Below, one piece after another: positions 46,789 to 56,768 of a DNA stretch of 64,000 bases; the first letter of the stretch is position 1; each line of letters begins with the position of its first letter. The notes beneath the pieces were generated by a model, which was not told the origin of the DNA, did no database searches, and saw nothing but the letters and a program-made list of their open reading frames with translations. The translations under genes were made by a program, and so were the position numbers. This DNA is from Pictodentalium vernedei (Eukaryota; Mollusca; Scaphopoda; Dentaliida; Dentaliidae), in the NCBI GenBank assembly GCA_031216915.1, contig CM062296.1:458008681-458072680 (forward strand), read 5' to 3'.

Positions 46789-47734
46789 ACTATGCAGCGA
46801 AGTGGAAGGTTTTCTTCCTTTGGTGTAAGGATCAGTCGATAGACGTTTGTGATCCATCCATACCAAATCCTGGTCTACCTGTTTGACGATCTCAAACTGC
46901 AGCCCGTCACTATTAAGGGCTATACATCTATGTTATCAGACATTTATGCTCATCATGATAACTTGGCTATTGGATCTAATGCTTCATTGTCCAAGCTGGT
47001 TAGAAATTTCTCTATTAATAGACCTAGAACCCTCAGATTAATTCCTAAGTGGAATTTGGCTTGGGTTCTGTTGAAGCTTAAAGAAGCTCTGTTTGAGCCG
47101 TTGGATGTTGTAGAGTTCATATACTTGACCTATAAAAAAGCATTTCTCTTAGCCTTTGCATCTGCTAGAAGAGTTAGTGAACTTCATGCTTTATCAGTTG
47201 ATGATTCTCACTACTGTAGTGTGGGTAATACCATTACCCTAACTACGGAAGTGGGATTTCTGGCTAATAATTAGACCCCAGATAAATGGCCTGAGCCTAT
47301 TACCATTAAGGCTCTGCCGTCCTCGGACAACCATAGACATCTGCTGTGTCCAGTCAGGACTATGCACATATACAAACGTCGATCAGATTTTATAAGAAAA
47401 GGAAGAAAACGTTTCTTTCTTTCATTAATTCCAAACAGGAAAGATATTTCTGTTCATTCAGTTGCTAGATGGATTCAGTTTGGCAATACGCATTGCCTAT
47501 GAAAATCTATCTTCGGATCAACATTCTGTAAATAAGATATCAGCGCATGAAGTTAGAGCGCTGCCCACTTCTTGGGCTTATTCTAACAGTTTAGCCATTA
47601 CTGATCTCATGAAGGCTGCATACTGGACACAGCCCTCTACATTTACCAAGTTTTACCTGAGAAATTTAGAGCCCATCTCCAGTGACCTTAGATCTTTAGG
47701 TCCTCTTTCTGTTTCTCAGAATGTCGTCCATTAA
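46789..47734 (+). pseudogene. tyrosine recombinase of DIRS-6, broken
   Basis: Box I ARRVSELHALS is kept in the first open part (46849-47274). A stop follows at 47272-47274 and a frameshift at about 47475. The last part, 47462-47734, keeps HEVRALPTSWA and TFTKFYLRN. A small deletion near 46862 also shortens the core-binding part. Confidence 0.82.
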
Positions 47735-47847
47735 TAGTACATCTATAGTTATTTAGGCAGCCTGTTCCAGCAGTGACGCTGTTCCACTGCCCTCTTCATT
47801 GTGGTCTTGTACCTCAGAACAAGGGGAAAAGGGGTGGGGGACGTTTT

Positions 47848-48785
47848 TAGCTCACCAACTTTAGTTGTGTGAGCTAATGGCATGGCTCGATCGGTCGACA
47901 TCAGCGTACATGTCCAATAATGTTAAAGCTTCTGTTTAGGTCACTTACTCGCCCTATTTCCATATCATGGCCTTTTTTATGCTATTATATTATCATTCTA
48001 CCATGATTTAACCCCTCATACCCTGCATTTTAAACATTTTTCTTGACATTTTTAGTTGCGTTTAGTTTTCTGTTAAGCTTGGAATTTCATGTTTAACTTA
48101 GTGTTTAGGTCAGCTGCTGTGCTCCTTCTCTTCCCATGGCACTTTTTTTCATCATACATGTTCCTCAGTATCATTGTTCCATGATTAACCTCCTCATACC
48201 TGCATTTTAAACATTTTTCTTGACATTTTTAATTGCGTTTAGTGTTCTGTTTAGCTCAGAATTTCATGTTTAACTAAGTGTTTAGGTCAGCTGCTGTGCT
48301 CCTTCTCTTCCCATGGTACTTATATTCATCATACGTGTTCCTCAGTATCATTGTTCCATGATTAACCCCTCATACTCGGCATTTTAAACATTTTTCTTGA
48401 CATTTTTAGTTGCGTTTAGTTTGCTGTTTAGCTCAGAATTTCATGTTTAACTAAGTGTTTAGGTCAGCTGCTGTGCTCCTTCTCTTCCCATGGCACTTAT
48501 ATTCATCATACATGTTCCTCAGTATCATTGTTCCATGATTAATCCCTCATACTCGGCATTTTAAACATTTTTCTTGACATTTTTAGTTGCGTTTAGTTTT
48601 CTGTTTAGCTCAGAATTTCATGTTTAACTTAGTGTTTATGTCAGATTCTGGGTTTTACTTTTAAGAGGTTATGTTTAGGTCAGCTTTGTCGCATGTTATG
48701 AGCCTGTTTGATACAGTTCTTGTGTTTGCCAAAGTTACTATCAAAGAGGAATGTTGGTGAGCTTTCGGGCATTGGCATCCTTCTT
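47848..48785. mobile_element. MITE-like insertion with internal 177-bp tandem array
   Basis: Inverted ends AGCTCACCAAC (47849-47859) and GTTGGTGAGCT (48753-48763), flanked by a likely 5-bp duplication GTTTT (47843-47847 and 48786-48790). DIRS-6 3' UTR sequence continues on both sides. The centre (48001-48650) is 3.6 tandem units of 177-178 bp, starting at CCATGATT at 48001, 48179, 48356 and 48533. The TTTAGCTCACC end is typical of dispersed mollusc repeats. Confidence 0.75.
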
Positions 48786-49283
48786 GTTTTCCCTTATGAT
48801 CATCTGGCTTTATAGTGAAAAGCAAGGGAAGACCTCCTCCGGTGTCAGTAGTCCTGAGTTGGTGCTGGGATGGTTTTAATGTGTAGCTCGGTGTGAAGCA
48901 ATAACTATGTCTCATTTATGTACTGTTTTTAAAGTGTAGCTCACTGTGAGGCATTTGTATATGTCACATGTCAAACAGGCGTTCATATACAATCCTCGGA
49001 CACTTTTAAATGAGTATAAAGAGTTTCATTCTCTGGACTATCTTTATATATTGGTTTTCCTTCACCGAATTAGCATAACGGGTTATGCTGGCATTAAATG
49101 GAGAAATATATATTATGTAATACTCAATTACATTGTTGGTGTTATGTCTTTCTCATTTCTCGTAAAGGAGAAAGACATATATAATTCCTATCTTCTCCTA
49201 TTCTGTAGAAGATATCCTTTACTGAAGTGATTGAGTGATTGGATTTTCCTTTATGTCCTACGCACTCCAGCCTTTTTACAATT

Positions 49284-49370
49284 CAGCTAGTCTGAGCAAT
49301 TGGTTGTTGTATAAAAATATTATAAATTTTAAGTAATTTGTATATTTTTTATACTTGCCAATGGTCCAGA
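49284..49370 (+). repeat. ICR of DIRS-6
   Basis: CAGCTAGTCTGAGC, TTGGTTGTTGTATAAAAAT and TATAAATTTTAAGTAATTTG are complementary to this element's own unusual left and right ends. Confidence 0.85.
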
Positions 49371-49442
49371 TGGATATGGCCCTCCCATGAGTGGGCACTC
49401 ATACCTCACCGCTGTTTACAACATTTAACAGGCAGTTATAGA

Positions 49443-49555
49443 AGAATGATGCGCAGATCCAATAAGACATTGAATTTTCGGTTTTGCATTCAAATTTGGG
49501 GGATTGGGGGGCAAAAAACAGGTAGACCAGTCATACATATTACTTAAAATTTATA
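49443..49555 (+). repeat. right inverted terminal repeat of DIRS-6, internally deleted
   Basis: Keeps AGAATGAT, the GGGGGATTGGGGGGCAAA block and the final ATTACTTAAAATTTATA, but lacks the palindrome core and most of the part carrying GTCTGGGTCATTGG. Confidence 0.8.
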
Positions 49556-49631
49556 TTTTTTTTTAAGTTTGCATTGGTTATAAAAAGAGAGCATGCCAAA
49601 ATGACCATGCAGGCATACCTGAGAAATGGAT

Positions 49632-49833
49632 ATTTTTATACTGTACCAATGACCCAGACTTAGCTGGTGCTAACTCTAACAAATCCAGGGCCAAACACAA
49701 ATTTTGCCCCCCAATCCCCAAAATTTGCATCAAAAACCAAAAGAAATCATGTCCTATAGGCCCTCCATACTTTGCCCTTACTGTGCATACGCAGTGTCAA
49801 GGACATTCCGAAATTGGCGCCAATTATCATTCT
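49632..49833 (+). repeat. left inverted terminal repeat of DIRS-7
   Basis: Inverted match to 56541-56768. The central palindrome has two changes here (ACTGTGCATACGCAGT, 49780-49795) but is perfect in the RITR. Confidence 0.92.
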
Positions 49834-50272
49834 CTGTTTGCCCCTTCATCAGTCAACATCTCACTGATCTTTGTGCTTGTAAATCTCAGTTTAAAGGATG
49901 CCAGACACGTAATTGTTGGAGAAATGGTGATTCTAAGGAGGATATAGAAGGAGGAGAGGAAAAAGGAGTGACAAAAAATAATCAGGGCTGTACTTAAAAT
50001 TTTTTATGAAATTATGTTAAGTTGCCTATTTTCGAGGCATGGGCCTCTTGTTGTCATTCTTGCTAAAAAGTTGCACTGCTTATTCAGTGTTTCCTCTCCC
50101 CTGGTCTTCTAAGTCCCCCCTTGCAATTCTCCCATGCTTTTGGCATATTTTTGAGAAAGATCATTTCTAAATTCTCCTGGGAGAGTTGCTTGGTTACAGA
50201 ATGTTTTCTGTTTTTTTCCCCATAGTTACATTTTCACCCATGGGTGTATAAACGTTGTGTTCTGCATCTTCC

Positions 50273-50322
50273 ATCTGATGTTCTGCAGATTCTCCCCTGG
50301 GAGTCTCTGTCTTGCATCAGAT
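50273..50322 (+). other. conserved 5' leader hairpin, DIRS-7
   Basis: ATCTGATG/CATCAGAT outer stem with an inner CTCCC/GGGAG pairing. Confidence 0.65.
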
Positions 50323-50719
50323 AGAGTGTAATTTTGATGACTGATTTCGGGCCAGTTTTGTCAGTGCCTGGAGTCATGTTTTCTGGTGTTTTTACACTGT
50401 TTGTTTACATTGGCAACAGTCTCTTTTGAGGGGGGCTGTTTGCCTTTGGTGTAGTTTATCTCACTATAAGATACATTTATATTATCCGTAAGTGTTGCAT
50501 TAATTATTTAATATAAATTTAAAATTTTTGACCACACTTAGCCATCTGATCCCTTGGTGCTCAACGTTACTTTTCAGAAACTTGGGCTTCGCTGAAAAAA
50601 TATTTTTCAAAAATTATTTTGATTTGCAATTGTTTTTTCATTATTAATGGATCATGTTATTATGTATCTTTGTGTCAGTGGTTTGTGCCAGTAACTAGAC
50701 TTGTTGTTGACTTTCCACA

Positions 50720-52822
50720 ATGAAAGGATATTGTTCAAATTGTAATAGGAAGAAATCTTCCTCTGACTTTCATGATCATTGCATTAATTGTAGTCAGTGT
50801 TCTCGCACTAATCCCTGTTCTATATGTCAATATTGGGATGACAAACTTTGGAAACGTGTGTCACGATATGTTGTTGGTGGAGAAAGGGCTATGCCGGCTC
50901 TTTCTCCGCAAGGTCACTCTACTCTCTCAGTTTCTATTTCAGAGGAACAAGAACAGGGTGATGTTTCCATGTTATCTTCCGCAAGTGCGCGTCCGTCGTC
51001 ACAAATGAATACAGAGCTAGCGGCAAAAGTGCTCATGGAGATGAAACAAATGTCGTCCGCTAGCTCGCCCGGTGTAGCGTCCATTCACCGAATGGTTCGG
51101 CAGCCGGGTTCGTCCGATGCGGTCCAGGAGGAAATGTTGGGTGATACGAGCACTATAAACATTCAACGTGCACACCCAGTGACGGCGGATAGTAGGCGAG
51201 ATCGGAGGAAGCCTTTGAGTCCGGTTCCTAGCTCGTCCAGGTCCAGCCGGGCCGCGAGCGAGAGAGGCCCCTCTCTCGTACAACAACATCTGGGACCAGA
51301 TGTTGTGGTACAAAATGTGTCGCAAGTGGAGCACACGTCCGTCGCTCTGGACGCTCCGTTGTATAGGCAGTCCGCGGAGACTGCTCAGGCTTCTTCTTCT
51401 CGTCAGCGCACACGACCGCACCTTGGCTACGTGACCGCCGATATTTTACCAGCTTCGCCGATCAGGGATTCTTCGGCGACCAGGTCACACCATCCGGTAG
51501 CCAGGGACACGATGCCGATCGACTCCAGACGTTAGCATAGGAAGAGTATGCGGGAGTCATCAGATGTGGAGCTGCCCTCGGCGAAGCAGCGAAAGACTGC
51601 GCCTCCGCAGGCCTCGATGTCGGACGTACTTGTGCAAATAGCACAACTTATCGCAGAATCCCAGCAACCGACAGAAACGGTGTCGGATCGGGAATTATCC
51701 GACGGCGCTGGGTCGGTACGCTCCGCCGAAGCATCGGGGGCGGACGACCGGGAGCATCATGAGGTCCGACCGGATGGTGAAAGGGATACAGATGACTTGG
51801 AGCTATCCCTTTCGGAACAACATAAAGCTGCCGTGGACTTCATCCGGCACTTTCTCCCTCAAGTTGTTCCGTCGGGCCAGACTGCTGCGGTTCCGGACAA
51901 GAGAATTATAGCGTCATTGGACTCTGATTTCTTTGACCGGTTCAGGGACATCGCTCCCGAGTTTCCGTCTCAGTCCAATAATGTTGCAAGAACATTTGAA
52001 TTATTGAACGACGCTATATTCAAACTTGCTTCCAAAACGGGAAAAGCAGGTTTCTTGTCCGCCAATACTCTCAACCTGCCTTTCATTAATGCAAGGAATA
52101 AATTCGACACGGCAGGACAGGGTATCCCGAGAGTTCCTCTGCGTATGGACGACGAGGCGGAAGACTTAGAGCTATCATTACCGTCGTCGGCGTCTATTCC
52201 AACCGCGGTGTTGGAAACAACTATTTCGTCTAACAGAGCCGGTTAAGATGCCTTATCTTACGCAGATCACCTTACTAAGGCGTTATCACTGCGCCTTCAA
52301 GGGAAAGAATTTCAGGATATTCAATCCTCTTTAAGACTTCTTTCAAGGGCAGTAGCTTATTCCACGTGTAACTCCGCCCTTTCAGTGGCAAACCTGGAGT
52401 TGGTTAGACGTGACGCAGCCCTAGCTACATCCACACTCGTGGATACTAAGGTGAAGAACTCTCTCAGAGTCGCTTGGGTCTCCGGAGAACTTCTCTTTGA
52501 CGGCAAGCTTTCTGCAATTTACGATAAAATTACAAAGAAAGCTTCGGATTCTCTGCTGTTCAAATCTGCTTCTAAGAAGTCGGACACGGCAGATAAGAGT
52601 AAGACAGGCACTTCTGGGTCTAATGCGCCCAAGAGAGGTTCCTATAGAGGTTCCGGTGCATCCTCTTGGTCTTATTCAAGAGACCGTCAAGGTAGTGACT
52701 CTCGTTCGGGACGTCCTTCGGGCCGGGACAACCGGTCGGACGCCCCGAGGTCAACGGGACGAGGTGTGGGTCGTGGAGGATGTGGTTTCTCCTACTGCAG
52801 GCCTCGCAGGTCCAGGAGGTGA
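50720..52822 (+). pseudogene. gag of DIRS-7 with two nonsense codons
   Basis: Same 2103-bp length as the intact DIRS-8 gag. It begins MKGYCSNCNRKKSSSDFHDH with the C-x2-C pairs and ends in the Arg/Gly tail FSYCRPRRSRR. The frame is continuous but has TAG at 51533-51535 (TTCGC to TTAGC relative to DIRS-8) and TAA at 52244-52246. Without readthrough it would give a 271-aa N-terminal fragment. The final 325 bp overlap the RT frame, which is in +1 phase. Confidence 0.9.
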
Positions 52823-54809
52823 TGGCTTCAACCTCTATCGCTTACCGGTTGGCGGAAGGTTGTCGAGTTTTTCACAAGAGTGGGCGTCGATTACAAACGA
52901 CCCTTGGGTGAGAGGGGTGACTTCGGAAGGTCTAAAGATATCCTTCAAACGAAAGCCTCCATTAACTCGAAGTCCAAAATGGACTCAACTTCCATCAAAT
53001 TCGCAGAAAAGAGACGCTCTATTATCAGAGGTGCAGTCTCTTTTAATGAAGAACGCGGTAGAGGTCGTAGAAAACCAGGAGACTCCGGGATTCTACAGCC
53101 ATCTGTTTCTGGTTCCGAAACCAGACGGCTCGTTCCGTCCAGTCATAGATTTGAGCTGGATAAACAAGCTGATCGTCGCTCCGAAGTTTTATATGGAGAC
53201 AATTCGGTCGGTCAGAGCGAGTATTCGGGTGAACGATTATGCAACGAGCATAGATCTCAAAGATGCGTACTTTCACGTCATGGTACATCCGACATTCAGA
53301 AAGTATCTACGCTTCGCAGTCCTAGGAGTGGTGTATCAATTCCGGGCGATGTGCTTCGGATTGAATCTCGCACCCTGGGCTTTCACTCGGGTAATGAACT
53401 CGGTAATGATGTATTTCCGAGCTCATTCGTCTGCGGTAACGTCGGCCTACCTGGACGACATTCTTCAGAGGTACGGCAATGAGTTAACGCTTCAGAACGA
53501 TGTGCAGAATCTACTTCTATTGCTCCGATGTCTCGGTTTTATAGTAAACGAGAAGTCGGATCTGGTGCCGTCCAAGTCATTCACACATCTGGGAATGAGC
53601 TTCGAGACGCACAACAATCTCGTTCGTCTGCCGTTAACCAGAGTGAAATTAGTCAGTTGTTACGCTCGCTATTGTCTGCACGCAGACAAAGTCACAGCGA
53701 GAGAATTTATGAGACTGATAGGTCTGTGCGGAGCCGCTGCGGATCTCATTCCGATGGGGCAGTTACGCACGCGTCCTCTCCAAATTTTCTTGACTCAGAA
53801 TTGGAGTGTGAAAATTCATTTGCTCGACATAGACGTTCTCTTGTCAGATCAGGTGAAACGAGAGATTCAGACTTGGGCAAACATTCAGTGGTTAACTCGG
53901 GGAGTTCCGCTGCAGTTGCCGGATCCGGGTTTTACCATTATGACGGATGCCAGTCAAACAGGTTGGGGTGCATCATTGATCCCAACGGATTCGAGATGCC
54001 AGGGTCTTTGGGATCCGCAATTCCTAGGCAAGCACATAAACATCAAGGAAATGATGTCAATTTGGCTTGCGTTACGTCATTGGATGGACATTATTCACAA
54101 TGCTCATGTCCAAATCCTGTCCGACAATACGACAGTAGTGGCGTATATACGGAATCAGGGAGGCACTCATTCAGTTCCGTTGTTCAATCTAATGGAAAGA
54201 ATCCTTCTGTTTGCTCTAGAGCATCAGATTCTTCTTTCGGTCCGTCATATACCGGATCGTCTGAATGTACTAGCAGACTCCCTTTCACGAAAGGGTCGCT
54301 TGTTGCCGTCGGAGTGGACTCTCAACAAACAAGTATTCAATCAGATTTGCTACCAATGGGAACGGCCAATGATAGACTTATTTGCGACACATCTCAACAA
54401 TCAGTTGCAGACGTATGTGTCTCCGTGTCCGGATCCAAGAGCATTTGCAGTAGACGCTTTGTCGATCCCTTGGGATGGAATGATAGGATATGCGTATCCT
54501 CCAGCGCCGTTAATTCAGCAAGTATTGCTAAAGATAAAACAATCTCAATGCAAGATTCTGTTGGTAGCATCTCTGTCTCCACAGAGACCGTGGATAAATC
54601 TACTCAGGTGTCTGTTGTGGGACCTACCGCGAAAGCTTCCTCCACGGGAGGATCTTCTTTCGCAGGGGAAATCGCGTCAACTGCATCACAACCCGCAAGG
54701 TCTCAACCTTCACGTTTTTCCGTTGTGCGGTCCTTCTTGCATGGCAAGCACTTTACAGGACGAGCAGTGGACGAGATTTCTAACTGTAGGAGGACCTCCT
54801 CTTCGCTAA
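52497..54809 (+). CDS. RT-RNase H-MT polyprotein of DIRS-7, intact
   Basis: Open for 770 codons, of which the first 108 overlap gag. The RT finger/palm region starts near residue 198 (FYSHLFLVPKPDG). Motif A Asp is near residue 253 (SIDLKDAYFHV), motif B is CFGLNLAPWAF and YLDD is at 318-321. RNase H residues are MTDASQTGWG (Asp about 484), Glu in KEMMSIW (about 518), SDNTTVV (Asp about 543) and LADSLSR; HIPD replaces the usual HIPG. The C-terminal MT-like segment runs from PMIDLFATHLNN to LTVGGPPLR, with IGYAYPP where Dam-type enzymes have their (D/N)PP(Y/F) motif. This is the only complete RT gene in the window. It has no obvious ATG at the RT start. Confidence 0.92.
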   Translation: MTASFLQFTIKLQRKLRILCCSNLLLRSRTRQIRVRQALLGLMRPREVPIEVPVHPLGLIQETVKVVTLVRDVLRAGTTGRTPRGQRDEVWVVEDVVSPTAGLAGPGGDGFNLYRLPVGGRLSSFSQEWASITNDPWVRGVTSEGLKISFKRKPPLTRSPKWTQLPSNSQKRDALLSEVQSLLMKNAVEVVENQETPGFYSHLFLVPKPDGSFRPVIDLSWINKLIVAPKFYMETIRSVRASIRVNDYATSIDLKDAYFHVMVHPTFRKYLRFAVLGVVYQFRAMCFGLNLAPWAFTRVMNSVMMYFRAHSSAVTSAYLDDILQRYGNELTLQNDVQNLLLLLRCLGFIVNEKSDLVPSKSFTHLGMSFETHNNLVRLPLTRVKLVSCYARYCLHADKVTAREFMRLIGLCGAAADLIPMGQLRTRPLQIFLTQNWSVKIHLLDIDVLLSDQVKREIQTWANIQWLTRGVPLQLPDPGFTIMTDASQTGWGASLIPTDSRCQGLWDPQFLGKHINIKEMMSIWLALRHWMDIIHNAHVQILSDNTTVVAYIRNQGGTHSVPLFNLMERILLFALEHQILLSVRHIPDRLNVLADSLSRKGRLLPSEWTLNKQVFNQICYQWERPMIDLFATHLNNQLQTYVSPCPDPRAFAVDALSIPWDGMIGYAYPPAPLIQQVLLKIKQSQCKILLVASLSPQRPWINLLRCLLWDLPRKLPPREDLLSQGKSRQLHHNPQGLNLHVFPLCGPSCMASTLQDEQWTRFLTVGGPPLR

Positions 54810-55765
54810 ACTATGCGGCTAAGTGGAAGGTTTTTTGTCGTTGGTGTAGGGATCATTCTGTGGATATTTTTGATCCCGCTATACCAGACATTGCAAACTT
54901 TCTAGTATACTTGTTTGACGAAATCAAACTGCAGCCTGTTACTATTAAGGGTTATAGGTCTATGTTATCTGATACCTATGCACATCATGATAGTTTACAA
55001 ATTGGATCTAATGTCTCTTTATCTAAGTTGGTTAGAAACTTCTCGATAAATAGACCCAGAACTCTTAGGTTAATTCCTAAATGGAATTTAGCTTGGGTTC
55101 TTCTTAAACTGAAGGAAAAGCCATTTGAACCTCTTGGGACAGTAGATTTCAAATTCTTATCTTATAAGACAGCTTTTCTCTTAGCTTTCTCTTCTGCTAG
55201 AAGAGTCAGTGAGCTTCATGCACTGTCGGTGGATGATTCTCACTATCGTAGTGTCGGGAACACTATCACCTTCACTACTAATGTGGGTTTTTTAGCTAAG
55301 AATCAGGCTCCTAATAAATATCCGGAACCTATTGTTATTAAGACTCTTCCGTCTTCAGACGGGCGTAGGCCTTTACTCTGTCCTGTTAGAGCGTTACGTA
55401 TCTATAAACAGAGATCTCAGTTTATCAGAAAGGGACGAAAACGTTTCTTTCTGTCTCTGATGCCTAATAGAAGGGACATTTCGGTCCATTCTATTGCTAG
55501 ATGGATTCAATTAACTATCCGTACTGCTTATGAGAGTTTATCTTCTTCTCAGCAGTCTGTGCTTAAGATTTCGGCTCATGAAGTAAGAGCTCTTGCTACT
55601 TCTTGGGCTTACGCTAATAGTATTGCTATTACAGATTTAATGAAGGCTGCTTATTGGTCTCAGCCATCCACATTCACAAATTTTTATCTCAGAAATATTG
55701 AGTCCATTTCTGGAGACCTGCATTGTTTAGGTTCGTTATCTGTTGCTCAGAATGTCGTCCACTAA
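54731..55765 (+). CDS. DIRS tyrosine recombinase of DIRS-7, intact
   Basis: Complete YR of about 345 codons. The frame overlaps the end of the MT-like ORF and stays open upstream to 53528, so the true start is unknown; the start given is the first residue resembling the other copies. The core-binding domain has NYAAKWKVFCRWCRD and IKGYRSMLSDTY. Catalytic residues are the Arg in ARRVSELHALS (about 55201), His and Arg in HEVRALATSWA (about 55576-55587), and the Tyr in TFTNFYLRN (about 55684). It would integrate the circular element without a target-site duplication. Confidence 0.9.
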   Translation, partial: SFLHGKHFTGRAVDEISNCRRTSSSLNYAAKWKVFCRWCRDHSVDIFDPAIPDIANFLVYLFDEIKLQPVTIKGYRSMLSDTYAHHDSLQIGSNVSLSKLVRNFSINRPRTLRLIPKWNLAWVLLKLKEKPFEPLGTVDFKFLSYKTAFLLAFSSARRVSELHALSVDDSHYRSVGNTITFTTNVGFLAKNQAPNKYPEPIVIKTLPSSDGRRPLLCPVRALRIYKQRSQFIRKGRKRFFLSLMPNRRDISVHSIARWIQLTIRTAYESLSSSQQSVLKISAHEVRALATSWAYANSIAITDLMKAAYWSQPSTFTNFYLRNIESISGDLHCLGSLSVAQNVVH

Positions 55766-55799
55766 ACAGTTGCAACTATAGTTATGCAGGCATTCTGTT

Positions 55800-55890
55800 C
55801 CGGCAGTGACTCCGTCCGGCTGCCCTCTTCGCTCTGGGCTATTTGACCCAGGGCAAGGGGAAGGGGGGGGGGGGGGGGGGGGGATGGTGT
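55800..55890 (+). other. 3' UTR stem-loops and G-tract of DIRS-7
   Basis: GGCAG/CTGCC and CTGGG/CCCAG stems followed by 21 G at 55863-55883, equivalent to 4466-4570. Confidence 0.65.
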
Positions 55891-56376
55891 TCCCTTAGGT
55901 CACCTGCTTTATAGTGAAAAGCAAGGGAATGCCTCCTCCGAAGTCAGTATTTCTGAGTCGTTTCCGGGATGGTTTTAAAGTGTAATATTAATGTTAAAAA
56001 TTCATTCATGTCATATTTTTAAAGTGTAGCTCAGTGTGAAGCATTTGTATATGTCAAGTGTCAAACGGGCGTTAATATACAATCCTCGGACACTTTTAAA
56101 AGAATATAAAGAGTCTCAATTCTCTGGACTAACTTTATTTATTGGCTTACTTTAAAAATAATTAGTATAAAGGGTTATACTGGATGTTAATAGAGAACAT
56201 GAATGTTATTGTGCTCAATTATGAAGGGTATTGTATCTTTCTAATTTAACATAAAATAAGAAAGATACATGTAAAGCCTAATACTCCTTTTCTCCTTAAG
56301 GGGTTGCCTCTATATTATATAGTTGATCTTATTGGATTTTCCTCTACGTCCTAGGCCCTCCAGCCTTTTTACTATT

Positions 56377-56465
56377 CAGCTAAGTCTGGGTCATTGGTAC
56401 AGTATAAAAATGTTAAAAAATTTATAGTAATTTATATATTTTTTATACTTACCAATGACCCAGAC
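56377..56465 (+). repeat. ICR of DIRS-7
   Basis: 89 bp, exactly complementary to the first bases of its LITR and the last bases of its RITR, joined at GTT. Confidence 0.95.
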
Positions 56466-56540
56466 GGGGATGGCCCTCCCAGGAGTTGGGAACTCTTACC
56501 TCCCCGCTGAGTACATAGCGCTGACCAGGCACTGCCAGTA

Positions 56541-56768
56541 AGAATGATAATTGGCACCAATTTCGGAACGTCCTTGACACTGCGCATGCGCAGTAAGGGC
56601 AAAGTATGGAGGTCCTATAGGACATGATTTCTTTTGGTTTTTGATGCAAATTTTGGGGATTGGGGGGCAAAATTTGTGTTTGGCCCTGCATTTGTTAGAG
56701 TTAGCACCAGCTAAGTCTGGGTCATTGGTAAGTATAAAAAATATATAAATTACTATAAATTTTTTAAC
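56541..56768 (+). repeat. right inverted terminal repeat of DIRS-7
   Basis: 228 bp, inverted partner of 49632-49833. Perfect palindrome ACTGCGCATGCGCAGT at 56579-56594. Ends TTTTTTAAC. Confidence 0.93.

Larger units (their letters stand above)
41606..49555 (+). mobile_element. DIRS-6: diverged full-length DIRS element
   Basis: It has an LITR, leader hairpin, gag, RT-RNase H-MT, YR, ICR and a shortened RITR. Its ends differ from the main subfamily (ACAACAACCAATGGCCCAGA). All three genes are present in order but broken. A 938-bp array-bearing insertion (47848-48785) splits the 3' UTR. The element is clearly older than DIRS-7, which lies 77 bp downstream. Confidence 0.9.
49632..56768 (+). mobile_element. 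DIRS-7: nearly intact full-length DIRS element
   Basis: Complete 7137-bp element with matched ITRs, ICR and leader. The RT-RNase H-MT frame is fully open, the YR is complete, and the gag is damaged only by two nonsense codons with no frameshift. It is the best reference copy in the window. No target-site duplication is evident. The left flank ends GAAATGGAT and the right flank begins TTTTAATT. Confidence 0.95.

Noticed and set aside
53528..54730. Long N-terminal extension of YR in DIRS-7
   Set aside because: The frame is open but lies over RT-RNase H-MT sequence that is clearly coding in another frame; no evidence that it is translated.
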